Origin: UBA10329 sp964500205
GTDB taxonomy: Bacteria; Bacteroidota; Bacteroidia; UBA10329
Length of the DNA: 64,000 bases
Assembly (NCBI GenBank): GCA_964500205.1
Contig: CAZCNS010000001.1
Coordinates: 186,001-250,000, forward strand
Direction of reading: 5' to 3'
Positions 50,755 through 59,096 of this stretch are shown piece after piece. The notes beneath the pieces were generated by a model. It made no database searches and was not told the origin of the DNA. It saw nothing but the letters and a program-made list of their open reading frames with translations. Numbering within the stretch: the first letter of the stretch is position 1; every line of letters begins with the position of its first letter. The translations under genes and the position numbers were made by a program.

Positions 50755-50829
50755 GACATGACCCCGTAGTGAGTAAAAACTACCGCTTTCAAACATCCTC
50801 ATAAGCGATTACCAAGCGCAACTGTTGTT
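50755..50829. other. Junction sequence between the cassette and the pheT remnant
   Basis: 75 nt with no gene or clear hairpin. Homology to pheT begins sharply at 50830. Confidence 0.5.
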
Positions 50830-50949
50830 GCCGTCAGCTTCATCCTCCGCGATGACACCGCCACATTACAGGACAAATCCATCGAAAAGACGATGGAAAG
50901 GCTGGTGGGCAGGTTCAAACAGGAGCTTGGGGCGGAGTTGAGGGGTTAG
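50830..50949 (+). pseudogene. pheT 3' end remnant (120 nt, 39 codons and stop)
   Basis: It matches the last 120 nt of pheT without gaps: 12 substitutions, all synonymous, so the encoded AVSFILRDDTATLQDKSIEK... to the final RG and TAG is identical. There is no start codon or upstream pheT sequence. It overlaps the stop codon of the convergent DUF3943 gene, as expected for the original chromosomal pheT end. Confidence 0.95.
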
Positions 50950-51602
50950 CGTCTGGCAAACCTGAACCCGTTGTTCAACGCAAACATCGGGTTCAACACG
51001 ACCACAGCCGCCACTTCGTACCATCGGAAGCCATTTTTGGCCATGGCAATTGTAGCACGATGAATGCCCTCACCCAATAGGATGCCCGCCAGCGGTGTGA
51101 CAATGATGTCCTGAATGCTCGGCTGTTCCAGCCCCGCCTCGATTACATATTCCCACACGAACACGTGTCCGAGGGTAAAGAGCGATGATTGCCAGATGTT
51201 GGCATCCTGCGACCGCACCGCATTGTAAAAATATGCTCCCTGATAGGGATGCCCGATGTAGTTGATGTACCACTTGTCCTTGTCAAAAACGGGCGGAGAG
51301 GTATAAGCCCGCCTGAAGTTGCTGCCGTATGTACTGGCGGAAAGCGATTCCCACTGGCTGATGTGGGAGGGAAGCACCGCGAGCAGCCCGAAACTCAATG
51401 CCTCAGCACCATGTACCAGAAGACTTCCACGCAGCATCTTACGTCCAAAGGTGGCATCCGCATTCCTCAGATGAATTGTCCCAACATCATCGACATAGGC
51501 AGGGTTCGGGGTGCGCCACCACTTCCTTTCCTCAGAATTCTTCTGAGAGAAGCCATTCAAACTGCATAGAAGACAGGAGACGACTACAATGACCCGAAAC
51601 AT
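50946..51602 (-). CDS. DUF3943 domain-containing protein
   Basis: A 218-residue exported or membrane-associated protein. A signal peptide (MFRVIVVVSCLLCSLNGFSQ) is followed by the DUF3943 core with NYIGHPYQGAYFYNAVRSQD, LGHVFVWEYVIEAGLEQPS and DIIVTPLAGILLGE. The function of the family is unknown; it is probably an outer-membrane or periplasmic protein. The TACTTTCG element is 5 nt before the ATG. The stop codon (TAA) overlaps the TAG of the pheT remnant on the opposite strand, suggesting that DUF3943 and pheT were ancestral convergent neighbours. Confidence 0.83.
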   Translation of the reverse strand: MFRVIVVVSCLLCSLNGFSQKNSEERKWWRTPNPAYVDDVGTIHLRNADATFGRKMLRGSLLVHGAEALSFGLLAVLPSHISQWESLSASTYGSNFRRAYTSPPVFDKDKWYINYIGHPYQGAYFYNAVRSQDANIWQSSLFTLGHVFVWEYVIEAGLEQPSIQDIIVTPLAGILLGEGIHRATIAMAKNGFRWYEVAAVVVLNPMFALNNGFRFARR

Positions 51603-51607
51603 GGAGG

Positions 51608-51615
51608 CGAAAGTA
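51608..51615 (-). promoter_or_regulatory. -7 element TACTTTCG for the DUF3943 gene
   Basis: One mismatch to TAnnTTTG, 5 nt before the ATG at 51602, predicting a leaderless transcript. Confidence 0.45.
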
Positions 51616-51646
51616 GCCTCTCAGGAACCCAAAGGCAGTGATGACA

Positions 51647-51654
51647 TACTTTCG
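51647..51654 (+). promoter_or_regulatory. -7 element TACTTTCG for the M43 protease gene
   Basis: One mismatch to TAnnTTTG, 21 nt before the ATG at 51676, divergent from the DUF3943 element. Confidence 0.45.
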
Positions 51655-51675
51655 CACGGAAGCAATCGAACAGAG

Positions 51676-53760
51676 ATGAGAACAATCCTTGCCACAGCCA
51701 TCATCATTCAGTCTGTTGTCACCGCGACAGCGCAGGAACTGCAGAAATGCGGTGCTGACGAGCTGCGCATCTCCACGCTGCGCGAAATGCCAAAGGTGGC
51801 GCAAGCTGTGATGGCACGAGAGGCCGAACTGGAACGTTTCACTACCGAATGGAGATTTGAGGGGACAAACCGAGAAGATGACGAGGTGTATCTCATCCCC
51901 GTTGTGTTTCATGTCATTCATCAGCATGGCACAGAGAATATCAGCGATGCGCAGCTGCTGGACGGCATCAAGATATGCAACGAGACGCTGCGCAAAACCT
52001 ATCCGGATACGGCCGACATCATCGAAGCGTTCAAGCCGCTCCATGCCGATTGCGGCATTGAGCTGCGGCTGGCCACCAAGGACCCTGATGGCAACTGCCA
52101 CAGCGGCATCAACCGTATCGCATCGGCTCTTTCGGCCACAGGCGACCACGCGGTGAAATCCCTCATCCACTGGGACCCGACCCGCTATCTGAACGTCTAT
52201 GTTACCAGCAGCGCGGCAGGTCTGGCGGGCCATGCCGTGTGGCCTTCTGACGCAGATACCATCCCGGAATGGGACGGCATCGTCATGGCGCACAGCTACG
52301 TGGGGACCTTCGGCACCTCGAACCAGACGCGCTCGGTGGTATTTGCACACGAGGTTGGGCATTACCTGAACCTTCATCACATCTGGGGTGGCAACAACGT
52401 GCCCGGATTCTTCTACCTACCTGTGAATCAGACCACCAATTGCGACCATGACGACCTCGTGGACGATACGCCCAATACCATCGGCAACCCGAATTGCAAC
52501 CTCGCAGCCACGTCCTGCGGCTCGCTCGACAACGTGCAGAACGCCATGGACTACTCCTATTGCAACATCATGTTCACGAACGGGCAGCGTGATCGGATGC
52601 GGGCCTGCCTCAATTCGCCTATCGCGGGCCGCAACAACCTCTGGACGGAGACCAACCTCATCGCCACGGGAGTTCTGGAAGACCCCGCGCCCTTCTGCGG
52701 GACGAGCTTCTTGGCAGACCGCACCATTGTATGCCCCAACACGGACAATGAGGTGCAGTTCGCGGCCAGCGTCTTCCACGGTGAGATCGACTCGCTGCGC
52801 TGGATTTTCGGGGGAGGAAATCCCACTACCTCCGCATCGGCCGCCCCGACAGTCACCTACTCCACCCCTGGGCAATACGATGTGACCCTCCGCGCCTACC
52901 GCAATGGGCAGATGGTGGAGGAATCGCGCAGCGCGTTCATTACCGTCATCTCCGATCAGGGGCAGGATTTCCCTTTCGCAGAATCTTTTGAGGGAATGAC
53001 AGATGTGAACAACGGCATCTGGGCAGCCAACGGCCCTGACGGTCTGAACCGCTGGCAGGTGACGGACATAAGCGCCTCGGACGGAATCAAGAGCATTGTG
53101 ATCGACCAATGGGAAGACGGCCTCTTCACCCGCGATGAGCTCTACGGCCCACCTATCGACCTGAGCACGGCTTCGAACATGAGAATCTCATTCAAATATG
53201 TCTTCGCGGGGCAGCAGGCCGCCACCGGGGAGGACAGACTGCTGTTTCAGGTGTCGCGCAACTGTGAGAGCAACTGGAGTTCGAGGCTCTCACTGTCAGG
53301 TTCGCAACTGCAGACGGCAGGGCCACAGCAGCAGCCGTTGGTCCCCACAACCGAAGACTGGGTGCAGCAGGTGGTCAATATCCCCACATCCTTTCTGGTG
53401 GAGGGATTCCGCTTCCGTGTTGTTTACACCACTGGCGGCAACAGCAGGTTTTTCCTCGATGACATCAATGTGGACATCAACGCCAGTATCCAAGAAAGTG
53501 GGGTACTCTCGCAACTTCGGCTGTTCCCCAACCCGGCAGAGGGCGTGCTCACCATCGAACTGCCTGTAAGCACGGCCACGGAGGCGCACATCACCGTTAC
53601 TGACCTCATGGGGCGGACGGTGATGAAGTTCCCGGATCAAACTCTCACCCCAGACTCTTTCTTGATCCAACTCGATGTGAATCAATTGAAATCCGGCATG
53701 TATGTCTTGCGTCTCATGTCGCCATCTGGAACTGTTGCAAGACCATTCGTAGTGCGGTAG
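51676..53760 (+). CDS. Secreted zinc metalloprotease, M43 (cytophagalysin) family, with PKD and T9SS domains
   Basis: A 694-residue secreted protease. After the signal peptide and a propeptide region, the catalytic domain (about residues 70-330) contains VVFAHEVGHYLNLHHIWGG, the HExxHxxxxHH zinc site of M43 metzincins, and a downstream methionine turn AMDYSYCNIMF. A PKD-like domain follows (residues 360-425), then a beta-sandwich, and a type A sorting domain (LRLFPNPAEGVLTIELPV). It should digest extracellular protein after export by T9SS. The ATG at 51676 is chosen because the promoter lies just ahead; an ORF start at 51589 would overlap the DUF3943 gene. Confidence 0.9.
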   Translation: MRTILATAIIIQSVVTATAQELQKCGADELRISTLREMPKVAQAVMAREAELERFTTEWRFEGTNREDDEVYLIPVVFHVIHQHGTENISDAQLLDGIKICNETLRKTYPDTADIIEAFKPLHADCGIELRLATKDPDGNCHSGINRIASALSATGDHAVKSLIHWDPTRYLNVYVTSSAAGLAGHAVWPSDADTIPEWDGIVMAHSYVGTFGTSNQTRSVVFAHEVGHYLNLHHIWGGNNVPGFFYLPVNQTTNCDHDDLVDDTPNTIGNPNCNLAATSCGSLDNVQNAMDYSYCNIMFTNGQRDRMRACLNSPIAGRNNLWTETNLIATGVLEDPAPFCGTSFLADRTIVCPNTDNEVQFAASVFHGEIDSLRWIFGGGNPTTSASAAPTVTYSTPGQYDVTLRAYRNGQMVEESRSAFITVISDQGQDFPFAESFEGMTDVNNGIWAANGPDGLNRWQVTDISASDGIKSIVIDQWEDGLFTRDELYGPPIDLSTASNMRISFKYVFAGQQAATGEDRLLFQVSRNCESNWSSRLSLSGSQLQTAGPQQQPLVPTTEDWVQQVVNIPTSFLVEGFRFRVVYTTGGNSRFFLDDINVDINASIQESGVLSQLRLFPNPAEGVLTIELPVSTATEAHITVTDLMGRTVMKFPDQTLTPDSFLIQLDVNQLKSGMYVLRLMSPSGTVARPFVVR

Positions 53761-53879
53761 AAGGGCTCCTCACTTCAGAAAACATACTTCATAACTAATT
53801 CTTATGTTTATTATCGAAAATATAAACTTTGAATTATGATGTGAGTTGTGAAGATTTGCAGCACCAAAACCAAAAAGAC
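53761..53879. other. A+T-rich leader of the isocitrate dehydrogenase gene
   Basis: About 120 nt, distinctly A+T-rich from 53785 to 53845, with TAAACTTTG at 53827-53835 as the best promoter-like match. No gene was recognised. Confidence 0.4.
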
Positions 53880-55316
53880 ATGACACGTATCACAGTAGCC
53901 AAGGGCGATGGCATCGGCCCTGAGATCATGGATGCCACGCTCCGAATCATCACTGCGGCAGGAGCCAAGTTGGAAATGGATTTCATCGAGGTAGGCGAAC
54001 AGGTCTATCTCGCAGGCAATACGGCCGGTATCTCGTCCGAATCCTGGGACATAATCCGCAAGAACAAGATTTTCCTGAAAGCCCCGATAACCACACCACA
54101 AGGTGGGGGCTACAAGAGTCTGAACGTGACCACACGGAAGTTCCTTGGACTTTATGCGAATGTGCGCCCTTGCAAAAGCTTGCACCCTTACGTCTCGACC
54201 AAGCATCCGAAAATGGACATGGTCATCATCCGAGAGAATGAGGAGGACCTCTATGCAGGCATCGAGCACCAGCAGACCGATGAAGTGGTGCAGTGCCTCA
54301 AGCTGATAAGCCGCCCCGGCTGCGAGAAGATAGTGCGCTATGCCTTCGAATATGCCAAGGCACATGGCCGCAAGAAGGTGACGTGCTTCACCAAGGACAA
54401 CATCATGAAACAGACGGACGGGCTGTTTCACAAAGTGTTCGATGAGATCGCTGTAGAGTATCCTGAGATCGAGAATGAGCATTGGATCATCGACATAGGT
54501 GCGGCCAAGATGGCGGCCTCACCAGAACTATTCGATGTGTTGGTGATGCCCAACCTGTACGGAGATGTGCAAAGCGATGTCGCTGCGCAGATCACCGGGT
54601 CGGTAGGACTTGCGGGATCTGCCAATATCGGAGAGGAGTGTGCCATGTTCGAGGCCATTCATGGATCTGCGCCCAGCCGAGCAGGACAGAATCTCGCGAA
54701 CCCTTCCGGGCTGCTGCAAGGGGCCATCATGATGCTGGTTCACATCGGTCAGGCAGATGTGGCCGAGAAGGTCCAGAACGCGTGGCTGCGCACAATGGAG
54801 GATGGCGTTCATACGTACGATATCTTCCGCGAAGGAACCAGCACACGCAAGGTGACCACCTCGGGATTTGCAGATGCGGTGATTGAGAGACTAGGGCAGC
54901 GTCCAGAGAAGCTCGCAGCCATGAGCTACGGTGATGGCAAGGGCATGAACCTGCCCAAATACAAGCGCAGACCGATCGCCAAAAAGGAGCTTGTCGGGGT
55001 GGATGTATTCGTTCACTGGGGCGGAAAATCACCCGATGAGCTGGCAGACCTGCTCAAGGTCATGAACTCAGATGAAGTGCAACTCATCATGATCACCAAC
55101 CGCGGCATCAAAGTATGGCCGGAGGGCTTCTCAGAGACCTTCTGCACCGATCACTGGCGCTGCCGCTTCATGCACAAGGACGGTAAGGGCATCACCAAGC
55201 AGGAGATTATCCGCCTGCTGGACGCTGCCGACCGAAACGGTATTGACAGCATCAAGACCGAGAACCTCTACGAATTTGACGGCAAGAAGGGATTCTCGCT
55301 CGGACAAGGGCAATAA
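53880..55316 (+). CDS. icd: Isocitrate dehydrogenase, NADP-dependent type with C-terminal extension
   Basis: A 478-residue decarboxylating dehydrogenase. KGDGIGPEIMDATL is at the N-terminus, NVTTRKFLGLYANVRPCKS carries the isocitrate-binding arginines, ENEEDLYAGIEH the catalytic tyrosine, and LYGDVQSDVAAQ the metal aspartates. The adenine-binding region reads HGSAPSRAGQNLANP; the absence of Asp after SAP argues against strict NAD use but does not prove NADP. About 140 extra C-terminal residues resemble the extension of the Thermus enzyme. It makes 2-oxoglutarate in the TCA cycle. The ATG at 53880 is the first that fits the family start. Confidence 0.92.
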   Translation: MTRITVAKGDGIGPEIMDATLRIITAAGAKLEMDFIEVGEQVYLAGNTAGISSESWDIIRKNKIFLKAPITTPQGGGYKSLNVTTRKFLGLYANVRPCKSLHPYVSTKHPKMDMVIIRENEEDLYAGIEHQQTDEVVQCLKLISRPGCEKIVRYAFEYAKAHGRKKVTCFTKDNIMKQTDGLFHKVFDEIAVEYPEIENEHWIIDIGAAKMAASPELFDVLVMPNLYGDVQSDVAAQITGSVGLAGSANIGEECAMFEAIHGSAPSRAGQNLANPSGLLQGAIMMLVHIGQADVAEKVQNAWLRTMEDGVHTYDIFREGTSTRKVTTSGFADAVIERLGQRPEKLAAMSYGDGKGMNLPKYKRRPIAKKELVGVDVFVHWGGKSPDELADLLKVMNSDEVQLIMITNRGIKVWPEGFSETFCTDHWRCRFMHKDGKGITKQEIIRLLDAADRNGIDSIKTENLYEFDGKKGFSLGQGQ

Positions 55317-55349
55317 ATCCGTTCTGTTGCGATGTCGTATCATCGCGAC

Positions 55350-56492
55350 ATGAAAAGAATTCTGCTACACTGGTTCTGTGCCGCTGTTTCCATCCTGATA
55401 CTTTCAGGTGGGGCAGCGGCACAGTCTTTTCATGCAGACTCAGTCCCGGTCAACCACATTCAGGTCATCGGCACGCACAACAGCTACCGCAAAGCCATGG
55501 ACCGTGGCATCATGCGAACCATGCGTCTGCTGGACCCGTTCTTCTGGTGCAATCCCAGCCCCGCAAAGCAATTGCAGTACAGCCATGTGCCTATCGTGGA
55601 GCAGCTCGGTGTGTATGGCATGAGGAGCCTGGAGATAGACATTCACCACGACCCAGAGGGCGGACGCTACTATCACCGCAGGGGCAATTTCCTCGGATGG
55701 AAAAAAGCGGAATCGGGGGTGGAAGAGTTGAAGCTACCGGGCCACAAGGTCTTTCATCTTGCCGATGTGGATTACAACACGCATTACTACACCTTCCGCG
55801 ATGTACTTTTTGAGGTGAAAAAATGGAGCGACCGCCATCCGCGTCATCTGCCCATTTACATCCTTGTAGAGCCTAAGGAGGACAGCCCGGGCGACCACGT
55901 TCGGGCATTCGGTCTTGTTCCCACTTTGAAATTCGACTCACTGGCCTGGGCCATGGCCGATGCGGACATCCATGCTGTTTTCGGGGAGAATATGAAGCAG
56001 GTCTTCACACCCGATGAGCTGCGAGGGGAGTTCAGCAGTCTCCGCGAAGCCATCATGGAACACGGCTGGCCGAAGCTGGGCGAGATGCGCGGCCGCATCG
56101 TCTTCATCATTCACAGCAATGTGCGCCATGCAGACAAGTATGCGGAGCACCACCCATCGTTCCGCGGGCGGCCTATGTTCGCCCAGTCGAAGGCCGATAG
56201 GGAACATGCCGCCTTCATAAAGCTCGACAACCCCTTCGACCCTGCCGTAGTGGAGCACGTGCAGATGGGATTCATGGTGCGCACCCGCACCGACACGCCC
56301 GGCTACGAGGCCCGAAGGAACGATACCACCATGCGCGAGGCAGCCTTCAACAGTGGGGCGCAGATCCTGAGCACCGATTACTACCGTCCCGACCCCCGGC
56401 TCTCGGATTTTCAGGTGAAATTCCCTGAGAGAACGGTGGCAAAACTGAATTTCCTCGCCCCATCAAAACAGGAGGTGACGGACTGGGAATGA
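55350..56492 (+). CDS. Secreted calcium-dependent PI-PLC-like phosphodiesterase
   Basis: A 380-residue exported enzyme with a signal peptide (residues 1-25). The PLC-like TIM barrel shows VIGTHNSYRKAMD with the first catalytic His and LEIDIHHDPEGG with metal-binding acids, then KVFHLADVDYNTHYYTF with another His. These features match the calcium-dependent phosphatidylinositol phospholipase C group. Its natural substrate in a bacterium lacking abundant phosphatidylinositol may be environmental phospholipid. It follows the icd gene by 33 nt, perhaps with a separate promoter. Confidence 0.85.
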   Translation: MKRILLHWFCAAVSILILSGGAAAQSFHADSVPVNHIQVIGTHNSYRKAMDRGIMRTMRLLDPFFWCNPSPAKQLQYSHVPIVEQLGVYGMRSLEIDIHHDPEGGRYYHRRGNFLGWKKAESGVEELKLPGHKVFHLADVDYNTHYYTFRDVLFEVKKWSDRHPRHLPIYILVEPKEDSPGDHVRAFGLVPTLKFDSLAWAMADADIHAVFGENMKQVFTPDELRGEFSSLREAIMEHGWPKLGEMRGRIVFIIHSNVRHADKYAEHHPSFRGRPMFAQSKADREHAAFIKLDNPFDPAVVEHVQMGFMVRTRTDTPGYEARRNDTTMREAAFNSGAQILSTDYYRPDPRLSDFQVKFPERTVAKLNFLAPSKQEVTDWE

Positions 56493-56498
56493 CCCTCC

Positions 56499-57716
56499 TC
56501 ATAGCCCGAAACGCTCAATGTAGTTGCGGAAATAAGCTCGGATATCTTCTTCTGAAAGGCCGTAATCCTCTGCGCTGTAGCGATGATTACCACGCTCATC
56601 GTTGCGCTCAAGGTTGAGGTAGGCATCCATGTCTCCATGCCCGACTGGTGTGAGGTTAAAGTGGTCAGTGATGCCGTCTATAACCCGCCTCGGATCATCC
56701 AGTAATTTCCTGAAATCGACATCAAAGAACTGCCCCTCTCCCACCCGCTCGCGTACGGCCATTGCGCGCTCAATGCCCAACCTGAAGGACTGCTGTACCC
56801 TCTGGCCCATCTCTTCGCGGGGAACAACTCCATTCTGCACCCGATAGTTGAGTGACGCAAGACTACAATAGCTTGGCACACTGCGCGCTGGGTCACGGTG
56901 AGTCCAAACGATGCAAGCGTCCGGGAAGACCTCCAGCAGCGCATCCAAAGCCCAAAGGTGGTCGGGCGATTTGAGCACCAATCTGTGGTCGGGCACACGG
57001 CTGCTCATCACCCGTAGAAAGTCAGCATACTCGCGGTACGCCCAGGTGAGGTCGGTCTGCATGAGCCAGTCAACATACTCATGCCAACCGCAGGTCATGT
57101 CCCAGTTGACCACGGTAAATGAGTTGGCAAGTATGGGCCAGCACTCCTCATGCGAGTCGAACTGCACCTCGTGTATATAGCGCATCTCAGGAGCGAAAAA
57201 ATCTACTACCCGCAGCCTCGACTTCGCCATGGACTGACGCTGGGCCAGATCTTTCGCAGGGTCGGAATGGAGCGGCACGGGGGAGGCTATCTCCCAGAAA
57301 GGAAGTGCGCGCCTGTCCGGACTCAACGCCAGCAGGTTCTGAATGAGTGTGGTGCCGGTGCGGGGAAAACCGAGGATGAAAACAGGCCGCTCGACTTTCA
57401 TCTTGGCAATCTCCGGGTGTCTCTTCAAATGATCCTGCAGGCGCAGCCTATTGATGCAGGCCTGAACACCCATGTCATGACCGCCTATCTTGCCAAGGGC
57501 TGTGTTTCCTTTCTCGGTGATGTTGGCAAAAAGCCTGTCCATCGCCTCACGGAATTGAGGGTCACCGAGTTCAGTGAGGCCAGTCTTTCGCCTTGCCTCA
57601 CCGATCATATCCTTTGGCTCCATGCTGAACATGGGCAACCGCAACTTCACACCGATACCCGCAAGCCTGTTGAGCCAGCGCATCGTCCATCGGTAGGAGT
57701 CGTTCCTCACCTTCAT
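56499..57716 (-). CDS. Sulfotransferase-family protein
   Basis: A 405-residue protein with the 5'-phosphosulphate-binding loop VFILGFPRTGTTLIQNLL at about residues 112-129 and a downstream PAPS-binding segment CIVWTHRDPARSVPSYCSL with conserved Arg and Ser. It matches sulfotransf_3-like proteins, which move sulphate from PAPS to hydroxyl or amine groups. The acceptor is unknown; in Bacteroidota it may be a lipid or polysaccharide. It has no clear operon partners and is convergent with the PI-PLC-like gene, 6 nt apart. Confidence 0.87.
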   Translation of the reverse strand: MKVRNDSYRWTMRWLNRLAGIGVKLRLPMFSMEPKDMIGEARRKTGLTELGDPQFREAMDRLFANITEKGNTALGKIGGHDMGVQACINRLRLQDHLKRHPEIAKMKVERPVFILGFPRTGTTLIQNLLALSPDRRALPFWEIASPVPLHSDPAKDLAQRQSMAKSRLRVVDFFAPEMRYIHEVQFDSHEECWPILANSFTVVNWDMTCGWHEYVDWLMQTDLTWAYREYADFLRVMSSRVPDHRLVLKSPDHLWALDALLEVFPDACIVWTHRDPARSVPSYCSLASLNYRVQNGVVPREEMGQRVQQSFRLGIERAMAVRERVGEGQFFDVDFRKLLDDPRRVIDGITDHFNLTPVGHGDMDAYLNLERNDERGNHRYSAEDYGLSEEDIRAYFRNYIERFGL

Positions 57717-57757
57717 TGAAGAACAAACCTAAATGTCAGTACGAGACTACCGTCAGA

Positions 57758-58570
57758 TTACTGAAGATCTAACTCATTTCTATTGCTCATAAACCTGCGG
57801 AAACGGGCGAGACGGTCCACATTGATGATCTCGCATCCCTCATCCAGCAACAATGTCCAAACCTTTTTTCGGTTGGTCGCGCCCCAGAAACGGATTTTGC
57901 GGCCCTCAGCCCGTGCCCTCAAAATAAGGTCACGCAGGTGGTCAAGTTCATCGCTGTCTATCGTGCCATTGCCCCGCCAAGACGTCACCCCACGGTAAGA
58001 AACGCTCAAACGGGACACAACATCAGCATCCCAACTTCCGCCCAGCGCACCGCTGTTGCCATCGAAATAGAACCATCTGCGCGAGGCCGAGAGCCATTCC
58101 GACTCCCGTCCGCAAGCTCCGATGATGATGCTGACGGCACCGGGCCGCTTCACGCCATCGTCCCAGACGGTGAGCATCTCCTGATATTTCTGCAATTGCG
58201 AGATGAGCGTGTCGCAGATATCGGGGCAGCCCTGCTTGATGTCGATATAGAGGATGAACTCCTGCGGGCCTTCAGAATACACCGATCGGAAACCGTTGGC
58301 CTTGGCCCGCTCGAACAACGGTCGGAGGTACAGCTTCTCAAGGTTCCGCCCTTTCCGTGTGAAAATAGCCTCGTGGTTCACCAGAAGATCACCGTGCCGC
58401 AGATGCACATCGGCCTCTACACTCATAAAGCCGTTAGCCAATGCCTGCTTCAATGGCCGCCATTTCCAATAGTCATTGTGAGAATGCCCTTCGGGAATCG
58501 GCACGACCTGTCCCTGCGCCACCACAGAGAGGGGCAAAACCATCAACAGCAACCAGTACAGCCGCGTCAT
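57758..58570 (-). CDS. Secreted GDPD/PI-PLC-like phosphodiesterase family protein
   Basis: A 270-residue exported protein with a signal peptide (MTRLYWLLLMVLPLSVVAQ). GHSHNDYWKWRPLKQAL carries the first catalytic His and a further conserved His-Asn, SVEADVHLRHGDLLVNHEA carries metal-binding acids and a second His, and LYIDIKQG follows. These belong to the glycerophosphodiesterase/PLC TIM-barrel superfamily, near the Aim6-like group. Its substrate is not known. The start overlaps the stop of ridA by 4 nt, so the two are translationally coupled. It is the second PLC-fold enzyme within 3 kb. Confidence 0.82.
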   Translation of the reverse strand: MTRLYWLLLMVLPLSVVAQGQVVPIPEGHSHNDYWKWRPLKQALANGFMSVEADVHLRHGDLLVNHEAIFTRKGRNLEKLYLRPLFERAKANGFRSVYSEGPQEFILYIDIKQGCPDICDTLISQLQKYQEMLTVWDDGVKRPGAVSIIIGACGRESEWLSASRRWFYFDGNSGALGGSWDADVVSRLSVSYRGVTSWRGNGTIDSDELDHLRDLILRARAEGRKIRFWGATNRKKVWTLLLDEGCEIINVDRLARFRRFMSNRNELDLQ

Positions 58571-58986
58571 CCGATGGTGGCGATCACCTTCAGCTCAATC
58601 GCGATGGGTGTCGGCAGGCAATTGATCTCTACCGTTGTACGACAAGGTAGATTGTCCTTGAAATACTCGGCATAGACGCGGTTGTAGGTCTTGAAATCAT
58701 CCTTCATATTGGTGAGGAACACGGTCACGTCCACAATGCGATCCCAGCTTGAACCAGCATCCTCCAATATCGTCCGGACGTTATTGAACACCGAGTGACA
58801 CTGTTTCTCAATATCATAGCTCAGGTTATTGCCCTCGGCATCAAGCTCCACACCGGGAATCTTCTTTGTGCCGCGCTCCCTCGGACCCACACCCGAAAGA
58901 AAAAGCAACTCACCCACCCTTCGGGCATGCGGGTAGAGTCCCACAGGTTCTGGCGCGCGCGCAGAGTCGAATCGGCTATCTGACAT
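58567..58986 (-). CDS. RidA-family protein
   Basis: A 139-residue YjgF/YER057c/UK114-family protein. The conserved arginine of the active site is in LPCRTTVEINCL, and the N-terminal region has AHARRVGELLFLSGVG-type sequence (YPHARRVGELLFLSGVG). The insertion GTKKIPGVELDAEGN resembles the 2-aminomuconate-deaminase-like subgroup rather than classic RidA. Members hydrolyse reactive enamines/imines. It is expressed from a clear promoter (TATCTTTG with a TTG 21 nt upstream) and coupled to the phosphodiesterase gene downstream. Confidence 0.9.
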   Translation of the reverse strand: MSDSRFDSARAPEPVGLYPHARRVGELLFLSGVGPRERGTKKIPGVELDAEGNNLSYDIEKQCHSVFNNVRTILEDAGSSWDRIVDVTVFLTNMKDDFKTYNRVYAEYFKDNLPCRTTVEINCLPTPIAIELKVIATIG

Positions 58987-59009
58987 AAGGACAAAAAATG
59001 GTTGATGGG

Positions 59010-59017
59010 CAAAGATA
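59010..59017 (-). promoter_or_regulatory. Promoter of the ridA gene (TATCTTTG)
   Basis: A perfect TAnnTTTG match on the minus strand, 23 nt before the ATG at 58986, with a TTTTG about 21 nt further upstream. It is divergent from the arsC-like promoter. Confidence 0.65.
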
Positions 59018-59066
59018 AGCCCACACCTGCGCGCACTGCAAAAGGAACGCTCTCACGCGGCTTCTC

Positions 59067-59074
59067 TATGTTTG
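59067..59074 (+). promoter_or_regulatory. -7 promoter element TATGTTTG for the arsC-like gene
   Basis: A perfect TAnnTTTG match 22 nt before the ATG at 59097. Confidence 0.55.
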
Positions 59075-59096
59075 CACCAACTGAAAGAAGCGCCCG

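Noticed and set aside
48477..50949. Possible transposon insertion
   Set aside because: There are no terminal inverted repeats, no transposase and the flanking repeat is a diverged gene end, not a short target-site duplication.
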